Assembly (NCBI GenBank): GCA_947494805.1
Contig: CANLWK010000001.1
Span: 248,001 to 312,000 of the forward strand
Reading direction: 5' to 3'
DNA length: 64,000 bases
From: an uncultured Croceitalea sp.
GTDB taxonomy: Bacteria > Bacteroidota > Bacteroidia > Flavobacteriales > Flavobacteriaceae
Shown one piece after another: positions 49,187-57,063 of the stretch (its first letter is position 1; the number at the start of each line of letters is the position of its first letter). A program made the position numbers and the translations under genes. The notes beneath the pieces are model-generated. The model was not told the origin of the DNA, ran no database searches, and saw nothing but the letters and a program-made list of their open reading frames with translations.

Positions 49187-49747
49187 TCACAGGTTTTCCA
49201 GATTTTGCTGTCTTCTTTTCTTCATTTTTTTGAAAAAAGATGGTGTGAGACCAGTAACTTTTTTAAATTGATTTGACAGGTGCGATGGGCTGCTGTAGTG
49301 AAGTTTATAGGCAATTTCCGCCAAGTTAAGCTCATCATATAGCAATAATTCTTTCACCTTTTCGATTTTATGTTTGATAATATAGTGCTGTATGGTGATT
49401 CCTTGCACTTCAGAAAAAGTATTGGCCAGATAGGTATAGTCGTATCCCAGTTTTTCGCTTAAATAACCTGAATAGTTTGTTTTTGGAATTTCATCATGAT
49501 AATGAACCATTTCAACTATTACATTTTTTATTCTTTCGATTAATATACTCTTCTTATCATCCAACAATTCCAATCCGGACTTGAGCAGATTATTCTTGAG
49601 TTGAACTCGTTTTTCATGGGTAATTTCCCCTATAGTTTCAACCATGCCTAGATTCAATTTACCGTAATCCAGTCCCAACTTTATCAATTCTTCCTTTACC
49701 AACATTTTACAACGAAGACTGACCATGTATTTTATGTATAATCTCAT
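49187..49747 (-). CDS. AraC-like helix-turn-helix protein
   Basis: A 186-residue protein. The first 95 residues form a helical N-terminal part that opens MRLYIKYMVSLRCKMLVKEEL. This opening occurs in a small AraC subgroup of Bacteroidota without a sugar-binding domain. The AraC DNA-binding part covers about residues 95-180 (YLSEKLGYDYTYLANTFSEVQGITIQHYIIKHKIEKVKELL and LAEIAYKLHYSSPSHLSNQFKKVTGLTPSFFKK). Targets are unknown; the sigma factor upstream (281-base gap) is also on the minus strand. Confidence 0.75.
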   Translation of the reverse strand: MRLYIKYMVSLRCKMLVKEELIKLGLDYGKLNLGMVETIGEITHEKRVQLKNNLLKSGLELLDDKKSILIERIKNVIVEMVHYHDEIPKTNYSGYLSEKLGYDYTYLANTFSEVQGITIQHYIIKHKIEKVKELLLYDELNLAEIAYKLHYSSPSHLSNQFKKVTGLTPSFFKKMKKRRQQNLENL

Positions 49748-50027
49748 ATCCTTAGTTTAAAAGTAAACGTGGTCACCTAGCGGGCACATAACGATCAATG
49801 GATTTTTACATTTTAAATCCTGGATAATTAAAAACAGGTTTTCTGCCTGAACAATAGGAATCTAATACCCTTGAGGAAAGTGAAAGTAATTGCTTTTTAA
49901 AGGTAGTCAATAAATGGTGTTTTAAGCACAAAATCATTGTGTATCCTTTGAATACAACACGAAAAGATATTAGAAAATAAAAAATGGGATATGGTCTTAT
50001 TGATAAATCGTCTGTTCAAAAACAGAA

Positions 50028-50894
50028 CTATTTCAAATATTCCTTAAGGAAGTCGCACTTTGATGACTCCCTTAAACGTGACAATGCCCTCGTTTTAATC
50101 TGTCTTACCCGTTCTGTTGTGAGGCCTAGTTGGTAGGCAATTTGATCCATGCCAATTCCGTTATTTGTTCCAATCCCGTAATATTTTTTGATCACGTAGG
50201 TCTCACGATCCGAAAGGATATTTAGCAATCCCTCTAACTCTGTCCTTAATGAATTTTCAATAAGACCCTTCTCAGGGCTATCTAAATTGCCAGAACTTAA
50301 AACTTCATACAGCGTAAAGTTGTCGCTTTCTGTATTTAATCTTTCATCCATAGACATGGGCCACATAGAATGTTTCATACAGAGTTGGACCTCAGCAAGA
50401 GAAACGTCTATCAATTCAGAAATTTCTTCGGCATACGGGAGTCGTTGGTGAATCTGTTCGAAATTGGAGGAAGCTTTGGTTATCTTGTTAATTACGTTTA
50501 TTTTGTTCAGAGGCAATCTTACCATTCTTGTGGTTTCCATCAACGCCTGGAGTATCCCTTGACGTATCCACCAAACGGCATAAGATATGAATTTAAATCC
50601 ACGGGTCTCATCGAATAGCTTTGCAGCCCTTACCAATCCCAGATTTCCTTCGTTTATCAAATCGAGTAATTTCAAACCCCGGCCTTGATATTGTTTGGCT
50701 ACCGATATAACAAACCTCAAATTTGAGTTAATCAACTTTTCAAGCGCCAAATTATCCCCATTTCTTATTAGAATTACCAACTCGACTTCTTCATCTTCCG
50801 TAATCATGGGGATACGGCTTACATCCTGCAGATATCTTTTAAGTGATTCACCATCCCTATTGGTAACCTGTTTTGCTATTGAAAGTGGCCTCAT
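50028..50894 (-). CDS. divergent RpoD-like sigma-70 factor
   Basis: A 288-residue sigma factor of the size and layout of the housekeeping RpoD of Bacteroidota (about 287 residues), with regions 1.2, 2, 3 and 4. Region 2 is LRFVISVAKQYQGRGLKLLDLINEGNLGLVRAAKLFDETRGFKFISYAVWWIRQGI. Region 4 is LSDRETYVIKKYYGIG...MDQIAYQLGLTTERVRQIKTRAL. It diverges from the housekeeping protein where I can compare from memory: MEMTTRMVRLPLNKINVINKI replaces the usual AEQSRIVRLPLNRVGSLNKI region. This suggests a second, island-borne RpoD paralogue, possibly with a modified -33 preference. No anti-sigma gene is seen. Confidence 0.85.
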   Translation of the reverse strand: MRPLSIAKQVTNRDGESLKRYLQDVSRIPMITEDEEVELVILIRNGDNLALEKLINSNLRFVISVAKQYQGRGLKLLDLINEGNLGLVRAAKLFDETRGFKFISYAVWWIRQGILQALMETTRMVRLPLNKINVINKITKASSNFEQIHQRLPYAEEISELIDVSLAEVQLCMKHSMWPMSMDERLNTESDNFTLYEVLSSGNLDSPEKGLIENSLRTELEGLLNILSDRETYVIKKYYGIGTNNGIGMDQIAYQLGLTTERVRQIKTRALSRLRESSKCDFLKEYLK

Positions 50895-51465
50895 AGTATT
50901 TGGTGTTTAATCATAACGAGCTTCAGACATAAATTATGGTTCCATTGCCTTTTGGGATTGCTCCTCTGTTCAATTTCAATCTCGCCAATTGATTTGACCA
51001 AGGGGGTAATGCAAAAGCAGTAAAAAAGTTAGCCTTTACTGTATTTGGTAAATTAGTGTTGAAATTTTCAAAAAAAAGCTTAGAATGGACCCCTTAGTGA
51101 TAATTGGAAAATGACGATGGAGGGGGTTCTCTTTTTATTTCAAGACTGGCTCAATTTTCGTGGATAATCTGTAAAGCTTAGTAAAGAAACGGATATTAAT
51201 TGAATGTAGCGGTTTAAATTCCCTTTATTATATTTCGATTAAAACTTTAGTCTAGCAAAACGATAACAAGTTCTCTGATATCTTACATGCTAAGGTAACA
51301 ATAAAGCAACATTTCTTGGAAATTTAATCCTTCTGCCGGAAAAGTCTCATTAACTCGCCCTTTTACGTAGCCCATATAAGAACTAGTAATTCTTATAGGT
51401 TGCATGTAAGTAATAACTATATATTCCTATATTAGTTAATAACTCTATCCATTTGTTGGCAATAA
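50895..51465. other. intergenic stretch, mostly featureless
   Basis: About 570 bases between the divergent sigma factor and hydrolase genes. I see a weak GACCCC/GGGGTTC pairing around 51085-51135 with following T residues, not enough to call a terminator. No gene or clear promoter pair is seen. Confidence 0.35.
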
Positions 51466-51540
51466 TCTAAATCACACATTCTGAAAGAGCATTTATTCAA
51501 CATAGATACTGAAGACAATGAAAGAATCGCACTTTGGAAA

Positions 51541-52356
51541 TTGAGTCCAGAAATCAAATCTGAAAGACACATTTTTTTGACTCACGGAACCTTTTCAAAC
51601 AGAAAAATATGTTATGGGATTGCTTATTATCTGACTGAACGAGGATTTACTTGCTGGATAATGGAATGGCGAAATCACGGAGAAAGCTCAAAAGCCCAAA
51701 AAGAATTCGACTTTGAGACTATTGCGAGATATGACCTCAAATCATCATTTGAATTTCTTTTCAATGACCAAAACATTCAAAATATAGATTGTTTGGCTCA
51801 TAGTGGTGGAGGAATCGCTTTGACTATACTACTAATAAATAACAAAGGCTATCATTCAAAAATTAGCAGTATTACACTATTTGGAGTACAGGCTTTCGGA
51901 GCAGGAACAAAATTTAATAATCGAATAAAAATTTTAGGGGGTAAATATCTGACAGCACTATTAGGAATTGTTCCTGCTAAAACTGCAGGTTCAACTGAAC
52001 ACAGCGAAAGTTATTACACGATGAAGCAATGGTTCAATTGGAATTTAAGACACGATTTTATTGGAGAAAATGGAATCGACTATTTGAGAAAAATGAACGA
52101 AATAGAGATTCCAATTTTATCAATCTGCGCGAGCGGAGATAATTTTATTGCACCAAAGGTTGGATGTGAGAAATATTTAAATGCTTTTGAAAACACAAAG
52201 AATCAATTGGTTTATCTTTCAAAAAAAAATGGAAATCTTGAAAATTACAATCACAGCAGAATTTTAAAATCACAGAATTCAATGAAAGAAATCTGGCCAA
52301 TTGTGATTGAATGGATTAATAAAAAAACTATTGGTAACAAGGCGCATAGTACATAG
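51541..52356 (+). CDS. alpha/beta hydrolase with uncertain 5' end
   Basis: A 271-codon frame from TTG 51541 encoding an alpha/beta hydrolase: HIFLTHGTFSNRK (oxyanion HG), IMEWRNHGESSK, and CLAHSGGGIALTILL with the nucleophile Ser in A-H-S-G-G. The late Asp is in CASGDNFIAPK and the His in YNHSRIL. The frame stays open upstream to TAA 51463-51465 and encodes LFNIDTEDNERIALWKLSP, which looks like true family sequence, but it has no ATG. The gene may use a rare start, or may have lost its 5' end. It is more AT-rich than its neighbours, suggesting separate transfer. It converges on the recombinase. Confidence 0.65.
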   Translation: MSPEIKSERHIFLTHGTFSNRKICYGIAYYLTERGFTCWIMEWRNHGESSKAQKEFDFETIARYDLKSSFEFLFNDQNIQNIDCLAHSGGGIALTILLINNKGYHSKISSITLFGVQAFGAGTKFNNRIKILGGKYLTALLGIVPAKTAGSTEHSESYYTMKQWFNWNLRHDFIGENGIDYLRKMNEIEIPILSICASGDNFIAPKVGCEKYLNAFENTKNQLVYLSKKNGNLENYNHSRILKSQNSMKEIWPIVIEWINKKTIGNKAHST

Positions 52357-52429
52357 CACCCTTAGGGATGTTACGAAACCATACACTAAACAGTATCAAT
52401 TATTAGTTAGTTTTAAAAACCAAGGTTTT

Positions 52430-53659
52430 TTAGGACTGTCCTAGTTTTTCCCTTAGAAGCTGCATATCATGACAAACCTTTTTTTCTAGTACTTTGGCAT
52501 ATATCTGCGTAGTGGTCAGTTTACGATGACCCAGCATTTTAGAAATTGTCTCAATAGGAACCCCGTTGGTTAGAGTAACCGTGGTGGCAAAGGTATGCCG
52601 CGCCATATGAAAAGTAAGATTCTTTCTTACCTTGGCGAGCTTCGCAACTTCCTTCAAATAGGCATTGATTTTTTGATTGGATATTCTTGGGAAAAGTGTA
52701 CCGTTAATCAATGACCTTTTATCATGCTTGTAACGTTCAATTATCTCTGATGCTTTTGAAAGCAATGGAATTTTGACTGCGTTTCTTGTCTTTTGCCGTT
52801 GTGTCATTATCCAGTTAGTTTTATCCAACCCTAGCACTAGACTTTCATTTGTTAATTGCATTACATCTATATAACTTATTCCTGTATAGCAACTGAACAC
52901 GAATAGATCTTTCACTAATTTTAATCTTGTCGATTTAATTTGCAGCTCTTCGATGTGTTTCAATTCCTCAGGAGTCAGAAAACCTCTGTGCGTAGGGGTC
53001 AATTTTTGTTTGAATTTCACAAATGGGTCGCGGTCAATCCATTCCAGTTGATGGGCCAAAGACACCATTCTACGTAGCCTTTGAATATGTTTCATCACGG
53101 CGTTGTTACTAATTCGTTTTTTATAATGACGGGGACTGTAATTCCTTAGAAAGCTTTCAAAACTTAGTATGAATTTATAGTCAAGACTTGAAAGTTCTAA
53201 ATCATCAACCTTGTACTTTTTCTTGACAAATAGCAAAATATATTTTTGGCTGGTCAGGTAAAGTCTAGAAGTATTTCCATGAAGCTTTTGGAACATACTT
53301 GTATTGTGGTACTCAATGATTTCTCGTAATGTGTAACGCTCAATTTTGTCGTCACCTGTATACCTCAACTTTATGGTTTGAGGGGTTATCGATTTATTTT
53401 CTGACCTAAGTTCTTGATAGCATTGAAACAACTTTGCGTATACTTCATCCAAATATTGGTTAATATTTCGAGCTTTTTCACTTGTTCCATTAATTCGTTG
53501 TTTTTGGTTGTTCCAAAGACGAGTTTCCACCCGTCGTTTAAGGCTAATATTGAGCTTTTTCTTATTTACTGTTATTCTGGCGTAAATAGGTGCTTGATTG
53601 TTCTTTGATCTTTTGGTGTATACCCAAAATAGAATGGAAAATGTAGAGAGAGTTCTCAT
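52430..53659 (-). CDS. tyrosine recombinase (integrase) of the island
   Basis: A 409-residue integrase with an N-terminal arm and core-binding part (residues 1-210, including an RRVETRLWNNQKQRI DNA-binding-like start) and a C-terminal catalytic domain. The usual first catalytic Arg position reads CYTGISYIDVMQLT, so Arg is replaced by Ser, as in IntDOT-type recombinases of Bacteroidota. HMARH provides HxxR, LGHRK the second His and IYAKV the nucleophile Tyr. It lies 237 bases left of the tRNA-Arg 3' end, and its relative is the relic at 38191-38390. It would catalyse integration and excision at the tRNA 3' end. Confidence 0.9.
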   Translation of the reverse strand: MRTLSTFSILFWVYTKRSKNNQAPIYARITVNKKKLNISLKRRVETRLWNNQKQRINGTSEKARNINQYLDEVYAKLFQCYQELRSENKSITPQTIKLRYTGDDKIERYTLREIIEYHNTSMFQKLHGNTSRLYLTSQKYILLFVKKKYKVDDLELSSLDYKFILSFESFLRNYSPRHYKKRISNNAVMKHIQRLRRMVSLAHQLEWIDRDPFVKFKQKLTPTHRGFLTPEELKHIEELQIKSTRLKLVKDLFVFSCYTGISYIDVMQLTNESLVLGLDKTNWIMTQRQKTRNAVKIPLLSKASEIIERYKHDKRSLINGTLFPRISNQKINAYLKEVAKLAKVRKNLTFHMARHTFATTVTLTNGVPIETISKMLGHRKLTTTQIYAKVLEKKVCHDMQLLREKLGQS

Positions 53660-53773
53660 GAATTTCGTCTTTGAATTAAACTTAGTTTAGGACGAAAGTC
53701 AAATCACCAAAAGGTCGCTCGTTTAACACTTTGAACCGAACCGATTTCCAAATATGAAAACACTTAGAATAAA

Positions 53774-53792
53774 ATGTTGACGATTTGTGAAC
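53774..53792 (+). repeat. 19-base repeat near the right island end
   Basis: ATGTTGACGATTTGTGAAC, one base different from 38590-38608 and in the same orientation. It lies between the integrase start and the tRNA. See 38590-38608 for the arm-site suggestion. Confidence 0.45.
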
Positions 53793-53895
53793 TCGAATAG
53801 ATAGTTTCAAAAGATGTCATTTGAAACTTAAAATTCGTAAAGCATTGAAAATCAATATTTTTTGATTTTTTGTAAGCTCCTTTAAAACTGTAAAA

Positions 53896-53917
53896 GTAGC
53901 CCCGGCAAGAATCGAAC
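53896..53917 (+). repeat. right attachment-site repeat within the tRNA-Arg 3' end
   Basis: The same 22 bases as 38516-38537, here forming the 3' acceptor and T-arm side of the intact tRNA (minus strand) plus one flanking base. The tRNA gene stays functional because the element restores its 3' end. Confidence 0.75.
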
Positions 53918-53968
53918 TTGCATCTAAAGTTTAGGAAACTTCTATTCTATCCATTGAACTACGGGGCC
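53897..53968 (-). tRNA. tRNA-Arg (anticodon CCU)
   Basis: A 72-base minus-strand tRNA. The acceptor GGCCCCG pairs with CGGGGCT (one G-U), with discriminator A. The D-stem GTTC pairs with GAAT. The anticodon stem GAAGT pairs with ACTTT around the loop TTCCTAA, so the anticodon is CCU and reads AGG (Arg). The T-arm is GCAAG-TTCGATT-CTTGC. CCA is not encoded. It is the integration target of the island to its left; a GIY-YIG gene ends 13 bases upstream of its 5' end. Confidence 0.9.
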
Positions 53969-53981
53969 GTAAAGTGCAAAA

Positions 53982-54266
53982 CTATGAATACTTTTCAATA
54001 AGCTTTTTGCTTATCTCTGGATATTTTTTCAAATTCTCGATATAAATTCTGCTTTTCATTTTTTTGATGTGACGTTCAATTTTGAATGCAACTTTCGAAT
54101 TTTCAACCTCTAGTGTGTAAAAATATTGCCAAGGAATTTTTCTCTTTATTACACCTCCGTTGAGTTCTGAAGAATTGTGTTGTTTAATTCTATTAGCAAG
54201 GTTTGTTGTTGCACCAACGTAAAAACTTCCATCTTTTATTGATTGTATAACATAGACATAATGCAT
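53982..54266 (-). CDS. GIY-YIG nuclease-domain protein
   Basis: A 94-residue single-domain GIY-YIG protein. The signature is YVYVIQSIKDGSFYVGATTNLANRIKQHN, with GxY replaced by YVYVI...FYVGAT (Y-V-G as the second half) and the Arg of NRIKQHN kept. A Glu in EVENSKVAFKIERHIKK may complete the site. Stand-alone members of this size (UPF0213/YhbQ type) have uncertain roles, and others behave as homing nucleases. Its stop lies 13 bases from the intact tRNA-Arg, and a broken 5' copy of that tRNA lies 12 bases upstream of its start. All three are on the same strand. Confidence 0.85.
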   Translation of the reverse strand: MHYVYVIQSIKDGSFYVGATTNLANRIKQHNSSELNGGVIKRKIPWQYFYTLEVENSKVAFKIERHIKKMKSRIYIENLKKYPEISKKLIEKYS

Positions 54267-54277
54267 TGATGAAGGTA

Positions 54278-54330
54278 TTTAGGAAACTTCCCCCGATGGC
54301 TATCGGTGCTATCCATTGAACTACGGGGCC
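54278..54330 (-). pseudogene. broken 5' copy of the tRNA-Arg gene
   Basis: From 54330 downwards the first 22 bases (GGCCCCGTAGTTCAATGGAT and AG) are identical to the 5' end of the intact tRNA. Then 18 bases including a CCGAT/ATCGG hairpin (54293-54306) replace four tRNA bases. Then GAAGTTTCCTAAA, the anticodon-loop segment, matches again before similarity ends at 54278. The D-stem and everything 3' of the anticodon loop are lost, so it cannot fold as a tRNA. Confidence 0.75.
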
Positions 54331-54407
54331 AATCAAAATTTAAGGTGATAAAATAGTATTTTTGGTAGAAAGCAATTCTATTCAGAACCGATAAGATTAT
54401 AAAGCTT

Positions 54408-54821
54408 ATGCAAAGGGCAGGATATTCGGGGACACCATTGCACAAGAAATTGGGCATCAAAGAAGGGTTCATTGTACAAGCTTTGAACGCACCAAAACAA
54501 TACACTGATTTTTTTAGGGATTTTCCCGAGAATGTGCAACTTGTAGACGCCCAATACCGAGATGCTATTGATTTTGCACACGTATTTTGTGCCACCAAAG
54601 ACGAATTGAAAACCCATGTTGAGGTGGCCAAAAAGTACCTCAAGAAAACAGGGGTCTTGTGGATCAGTTGGCCAAAAAAGAGTTCAAAAATCCCTACAGA
54701 AGTAGACAAGTTTGATATCATGTCACACGGGCAGGAAGTAGGTCTTGTTGACACTAAGGTTGCCGCTGTCGATTTGGATTGGAGCGGACACAAATTTGTA
54801 TACCGTACCATAGATCGTTAG
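54408..54821 (+). CDS. DUF3052 family protein
   Basis: A 137-residue cytoplasmic protein of DUF3052. The opening is AGYSGTPLHKKLGIKEGFIVQAL. The middle is DAIDFAHVFCATKDELKTHVEVAKKYLKKTGVLWISWPKKSSK, and the ending is VGLVDTKVAAVDLDWSGHKFVYR. All are family features. The function is not established. It precedes moaE by 38 bases on the same strand and may share its transcript, though no link to molybdopterin synthesis is known. Confidence 0.85.
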   Translation: MQRAGYSGTPLHKKLGIKEGFIVQALNAPKQYTDFFRDFPENVQLVDAQYRDAIDFAHVFCATKDELKTHVEVAKKYLKKTGVLWISWPKKSSKIPTEVDKFDIMSHGQEVGLVDTKVAAVDLDWSGHKFVYRTIDR

Positions 54822-54859
54822 TTGCATTTGTTCAGTATCTTTAAATCGTAGATTTTTAT

Positions 54860-55300
54860 ATGAAAAAGAAGCTTAAAAACGTATTTGTATCTGGTGCCAT
54901 TACACCAGAATTCATCGCCAACGCTATTGCCAAACACCAATCAAAGACAAGTATTGGTGCCCATGATATTTTTTTAGGGCAGGTTCGGGCCGATGAGATT
55001 GATGGAAAAAAAGTCGGGGCCATTGATTATACGGCTTATGAAGCTATGGCCAATCAAAAGTTCCATGAGATAAGAGAACGAACTTTTGAACAATTTGAGC
55101 TGACCTGTATGCATATTTACCATAGCCTTGGTAAAGTGGCCGTTGGTGAAATTTGCCTGTTCGTTTTTGTTTCCTCCCCACATCGAAAAGAGGTCTTTGC
55201 CGCATTGCATCATGTGGTCGAAGAAATCAAGAAAGAGGTTCCCGTTTTTGGTAAAGAACTGTTCGAAGATGATTCGTACCAATGGAAAGTTAATACATAG
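54860..55300 (+). CDS. moaE: molybdopterin synthase large subunit
   Basis: A 146-residue MoaE. Features are IGAHDIFLGQVRADEIDGKKV, IDYTAYEAMANQKF, IYHSLGKVAVGEICLFVFVSSPHRKEVF and the ending VPVFGKELFEDDSYQWKVN with the catalytic Lys in VFGKE. With MoaD it inserts the dithiolene sulfurs into cPMP to make molybdopterin. moaC follows 3 bases downstream. moaD, moaA and moeA are not in this window. The product serves the two molybdenum hydroxylases encoded at 17-26.5 kb among other enzymes. Confidence 0.9.
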   Translation: MKKKLKNVFVSGAITPEFIANAIAKHQSKTSIGAHDIFLGQVRADEIDGKKVGAIDYTAYEAMANQKFHEIRERTFEQFELTCMHIYHSLGKVAVGEICLFVFVSSPHRKEVFAALHHVVEEIKKEVPVFGKELFEDDSYQWKVNT

Positions 55301-55303
55301 AAT

Positions 55304-55732
55304 ATGGTCGATATCACTCAAAAGCAGAATACCCATAGAATGGCAATAGCCCAAGCCATTGTAAAAGTGGGTTCATTAGATACCATTAAGGCCATAGAAA
55401 ACAGAACCGTGCCCAAAGGTGATGTATTCGCCATGAGCAAGGCCGCAGGGTTTTTGGGATTGAAGAAAACTCCCGAACTGCTTCCTGATTGCCATCCCTT
55501 GCCCATTGAGTATGCCGCAATTGATTATGAAATCAATGGTTTAGAAATTTTGGTAAAGGTGACCGTGAAGACATTTTACAAAACTGGTGTAGAAGTAGAG
55601 GCCATGCACGGTGCAAGCGTTGTGGCCTTGAATATGTACGACATGTTAAAACCTATTGACAAGTCCATCGAAATTCTACAGATCAAGCTTTTGAAAAAAA
55701 CAGGGGGCAAGTCTGATATTACAAATAATTGA
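55304..55732 (+). CDS. moaC: cyclic pyranopterin monophosphate synthase
   Basis: A 142-residue MoaC, somewhat shorter than the usual 158 at the N-terminus. Motifs are MVDITQKQNTHRMAIAQ, VPKGDVFAMSKAAGFLGLKKTPELLPDCHPLP and KTGVEVEAMHGASVVALNMYDMLK, ending LLKKTGGKSD. It converts the MoaA product into cPMP, the step before MoaE. The gene starts 3 bases after moaE, so both are made from one transcript. Confidence 0.9.
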   Translation: MVDITQKQNTHRMAIAQAIVKVGSLDTIKAIENRTVPKGDVFAMSKAAGFLGLKKTPELLPDCHPLPIEYAAIDYEINGLEILVKVTVKTFYKTGVEVEAMHGASVVALNMYDMLKPIDKSIEILQIKLLKKTGGKSDITNN

Positions 55733-55923
55733 CTTTTGTATACTTCTGCAAGCCAATGCTCAGACCCTTCTTCCTTTGAATTTATCAAAAAAAAGTAAAC
55801 GATTGATTTGCTCAAGTTTTGTTTAATAGGTGAAACCTTACAGGCCTGTTAATCTTATATTAATCATCCAATTTTGGCGCAACTTTACCGTTTTTAAGTT
55901 GTCTTAGAACAAACGACTTAATC

Positions 55924-56049
55924 ATGAATGTTGAAAATGAAAATAGAAAAGAATATCTAGAAAGAGCAATAGTTTTTTACCTACTTCTTACCATAGGTAT
56001 GATTTATCTTTTGGTGAAATTGGGAATAAAGATTTTTGAGAATATGTAA
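55924..56049 (+). CDS. small single-span membrane protein
   Basis: A 41-codon frame, ATG 55924 to TAA 56047-56049. The N-terminus is polar (MNVENENRKEYLERA), followed by one clean transmembrane segment (IVFYLLLTIGMIYLLVKLGI) and a short basic tail. The amphipathic layout is typical of real small membrane proteins. No family is recognised. It lies alone between moaC and the convergent dehydrogenase gene. Confidence 0.5.
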   Translation: MNVENENRKEYLERAIVFYLLLTIGMIYLLVKLGIKIFENM

Positions 56050-56057
56050 TGTCCATA

Positions 56058-56999
56058 TTATTTTTTCAAATTCTCTAACATCTCTCTGGTTGTTTTTTCT
56101 AGATTGAATTCAGGTTGCCACCCCCAGTCTTTTTGAGCTTTTGAATCATCGATGCTACTGGGCCACGAATCAGCAATGTCTTGCCTGAAATCAGGCTTGT
56201 AGCTAACCTTAAATGCTGGAATATGGTTTTGAATGCTTTGGGCAATTTCTTCAGGGGCAAAACTGATGGCGCCCAAATTATATGACGAGCGTATGGTGAG
56301 TTTATTGGTGTCTGCATCCATAAGCGAAATAGTTGCGCGTATGGCATCGTCCATATACATCATGGGTAATTTAGTGCCTTCGGCAAGAAAACAGTCGTAA
56401 GCACCATTTTCAAGGGCCTTATGATAGATTTCTACGGCGTAGTCAGTGGTGCCGCCGCCAGGTAGTGTTTTCCAACTGATAAGTCCGGGGTAACGCACAC
56501 TTCGAACATCTACTCCGAATTTTTTATGATAGTATTCACACCAGCGTTCACCAGATTGCTTACTGATGCCGTAAACGGTGCTGGGCTCCATTAAAGTGTG
56601 TTGTGGAGTTTGCTCTTTGGGGGTATTTGGACCGAAAACGGCAATGCTCGATGGCCAGAATATCTTGCCTATTTTTTTCTCTTTGGCCAAATTCAATACA
56701 TTGAACAACGAATTCATATTGAGGTTCCATGCGCGCATTGGAAACTTTTCAGCGGTAGCACTTAGCATCGCGGCCATCAGGTAGACCTCTTCGATTTCAT
56801 AGTGCATGACCACATCTTCAATGGCGGCATAGTTAGTGGCATCCAATAATTCAAAAGGCCCTGATCGTACCAAATTCTCACTGCCCTCGCGAATATCGCT
56901 GGCCACTACGGAATCATTGCCGTACTTGGCTCTGAGCACCATGGTGAGTTCGGTTCCAATCTGTCCGCAAGCACCAATGATCAAAATAGATTTTTGCAT
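56058..56999 (-). CDS. SDR-type L-threonine 3-dehydrogenase
   Basis: A 313-residue extended SDR. The Rossmann motif GACGQIG is at residues 8-14, the catalytic pair is in YGISK, and the substrate region is PGGGTTDYAVEIYHKAL and YDCFLAEGTKLPMMYMDDAIRATISLM, which are characteristic of the SDR-type threonine dehydrogenase rather than sugar epimerases. It oxidises L-threonine to 2-amino-3-oxobutanoate with NAD. It is divergent from the lipoprotein gene at 57064 across about 64 bases that must contain both promoters. Confidence 0.85.
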   Translation of the reverse strand: MQKSILIIGACGQIGTELTMVLRAKYGNDSVVASDIREGSENLVRSGPFELLDATNYAAIEDVVMHYEIEEVYLMAAMLSATAEKFPMRAWNLNMNSLFNVLNLAKEKKIGKIFWPSSIAVFGPNTPKEQTPQHTLMEPSTVYGISKQSGERWCEYYHKKFGVDVRSVRYPGLISWKTLPGGGTTDYAVEIYHKALENGAYDCFLAEGTKLPMMYMDDAIRATISLMDADTNKLTIRSSYNLGAISFAPEEIAQSIQNHIPAFKVSYKPDFRQDIADSWPSSIDDSKAQKDWGWQPEFNLEKTTREMLENLKK

Positions 57000-57063
57000 T
57001 TAAAAACAAGTTAATTGAAAGGGTTGTAAAGATAGCTTATCTTAAAATTTGTACTTTCGTTTC

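Noticed and set aside
54236-54811. A 191-codon minus-strand frame covering the broken tRNA copy and DUF3052
   Set aside because: It is antisense to the well-supported DUF3052 gene and includes the tRNA remnant.
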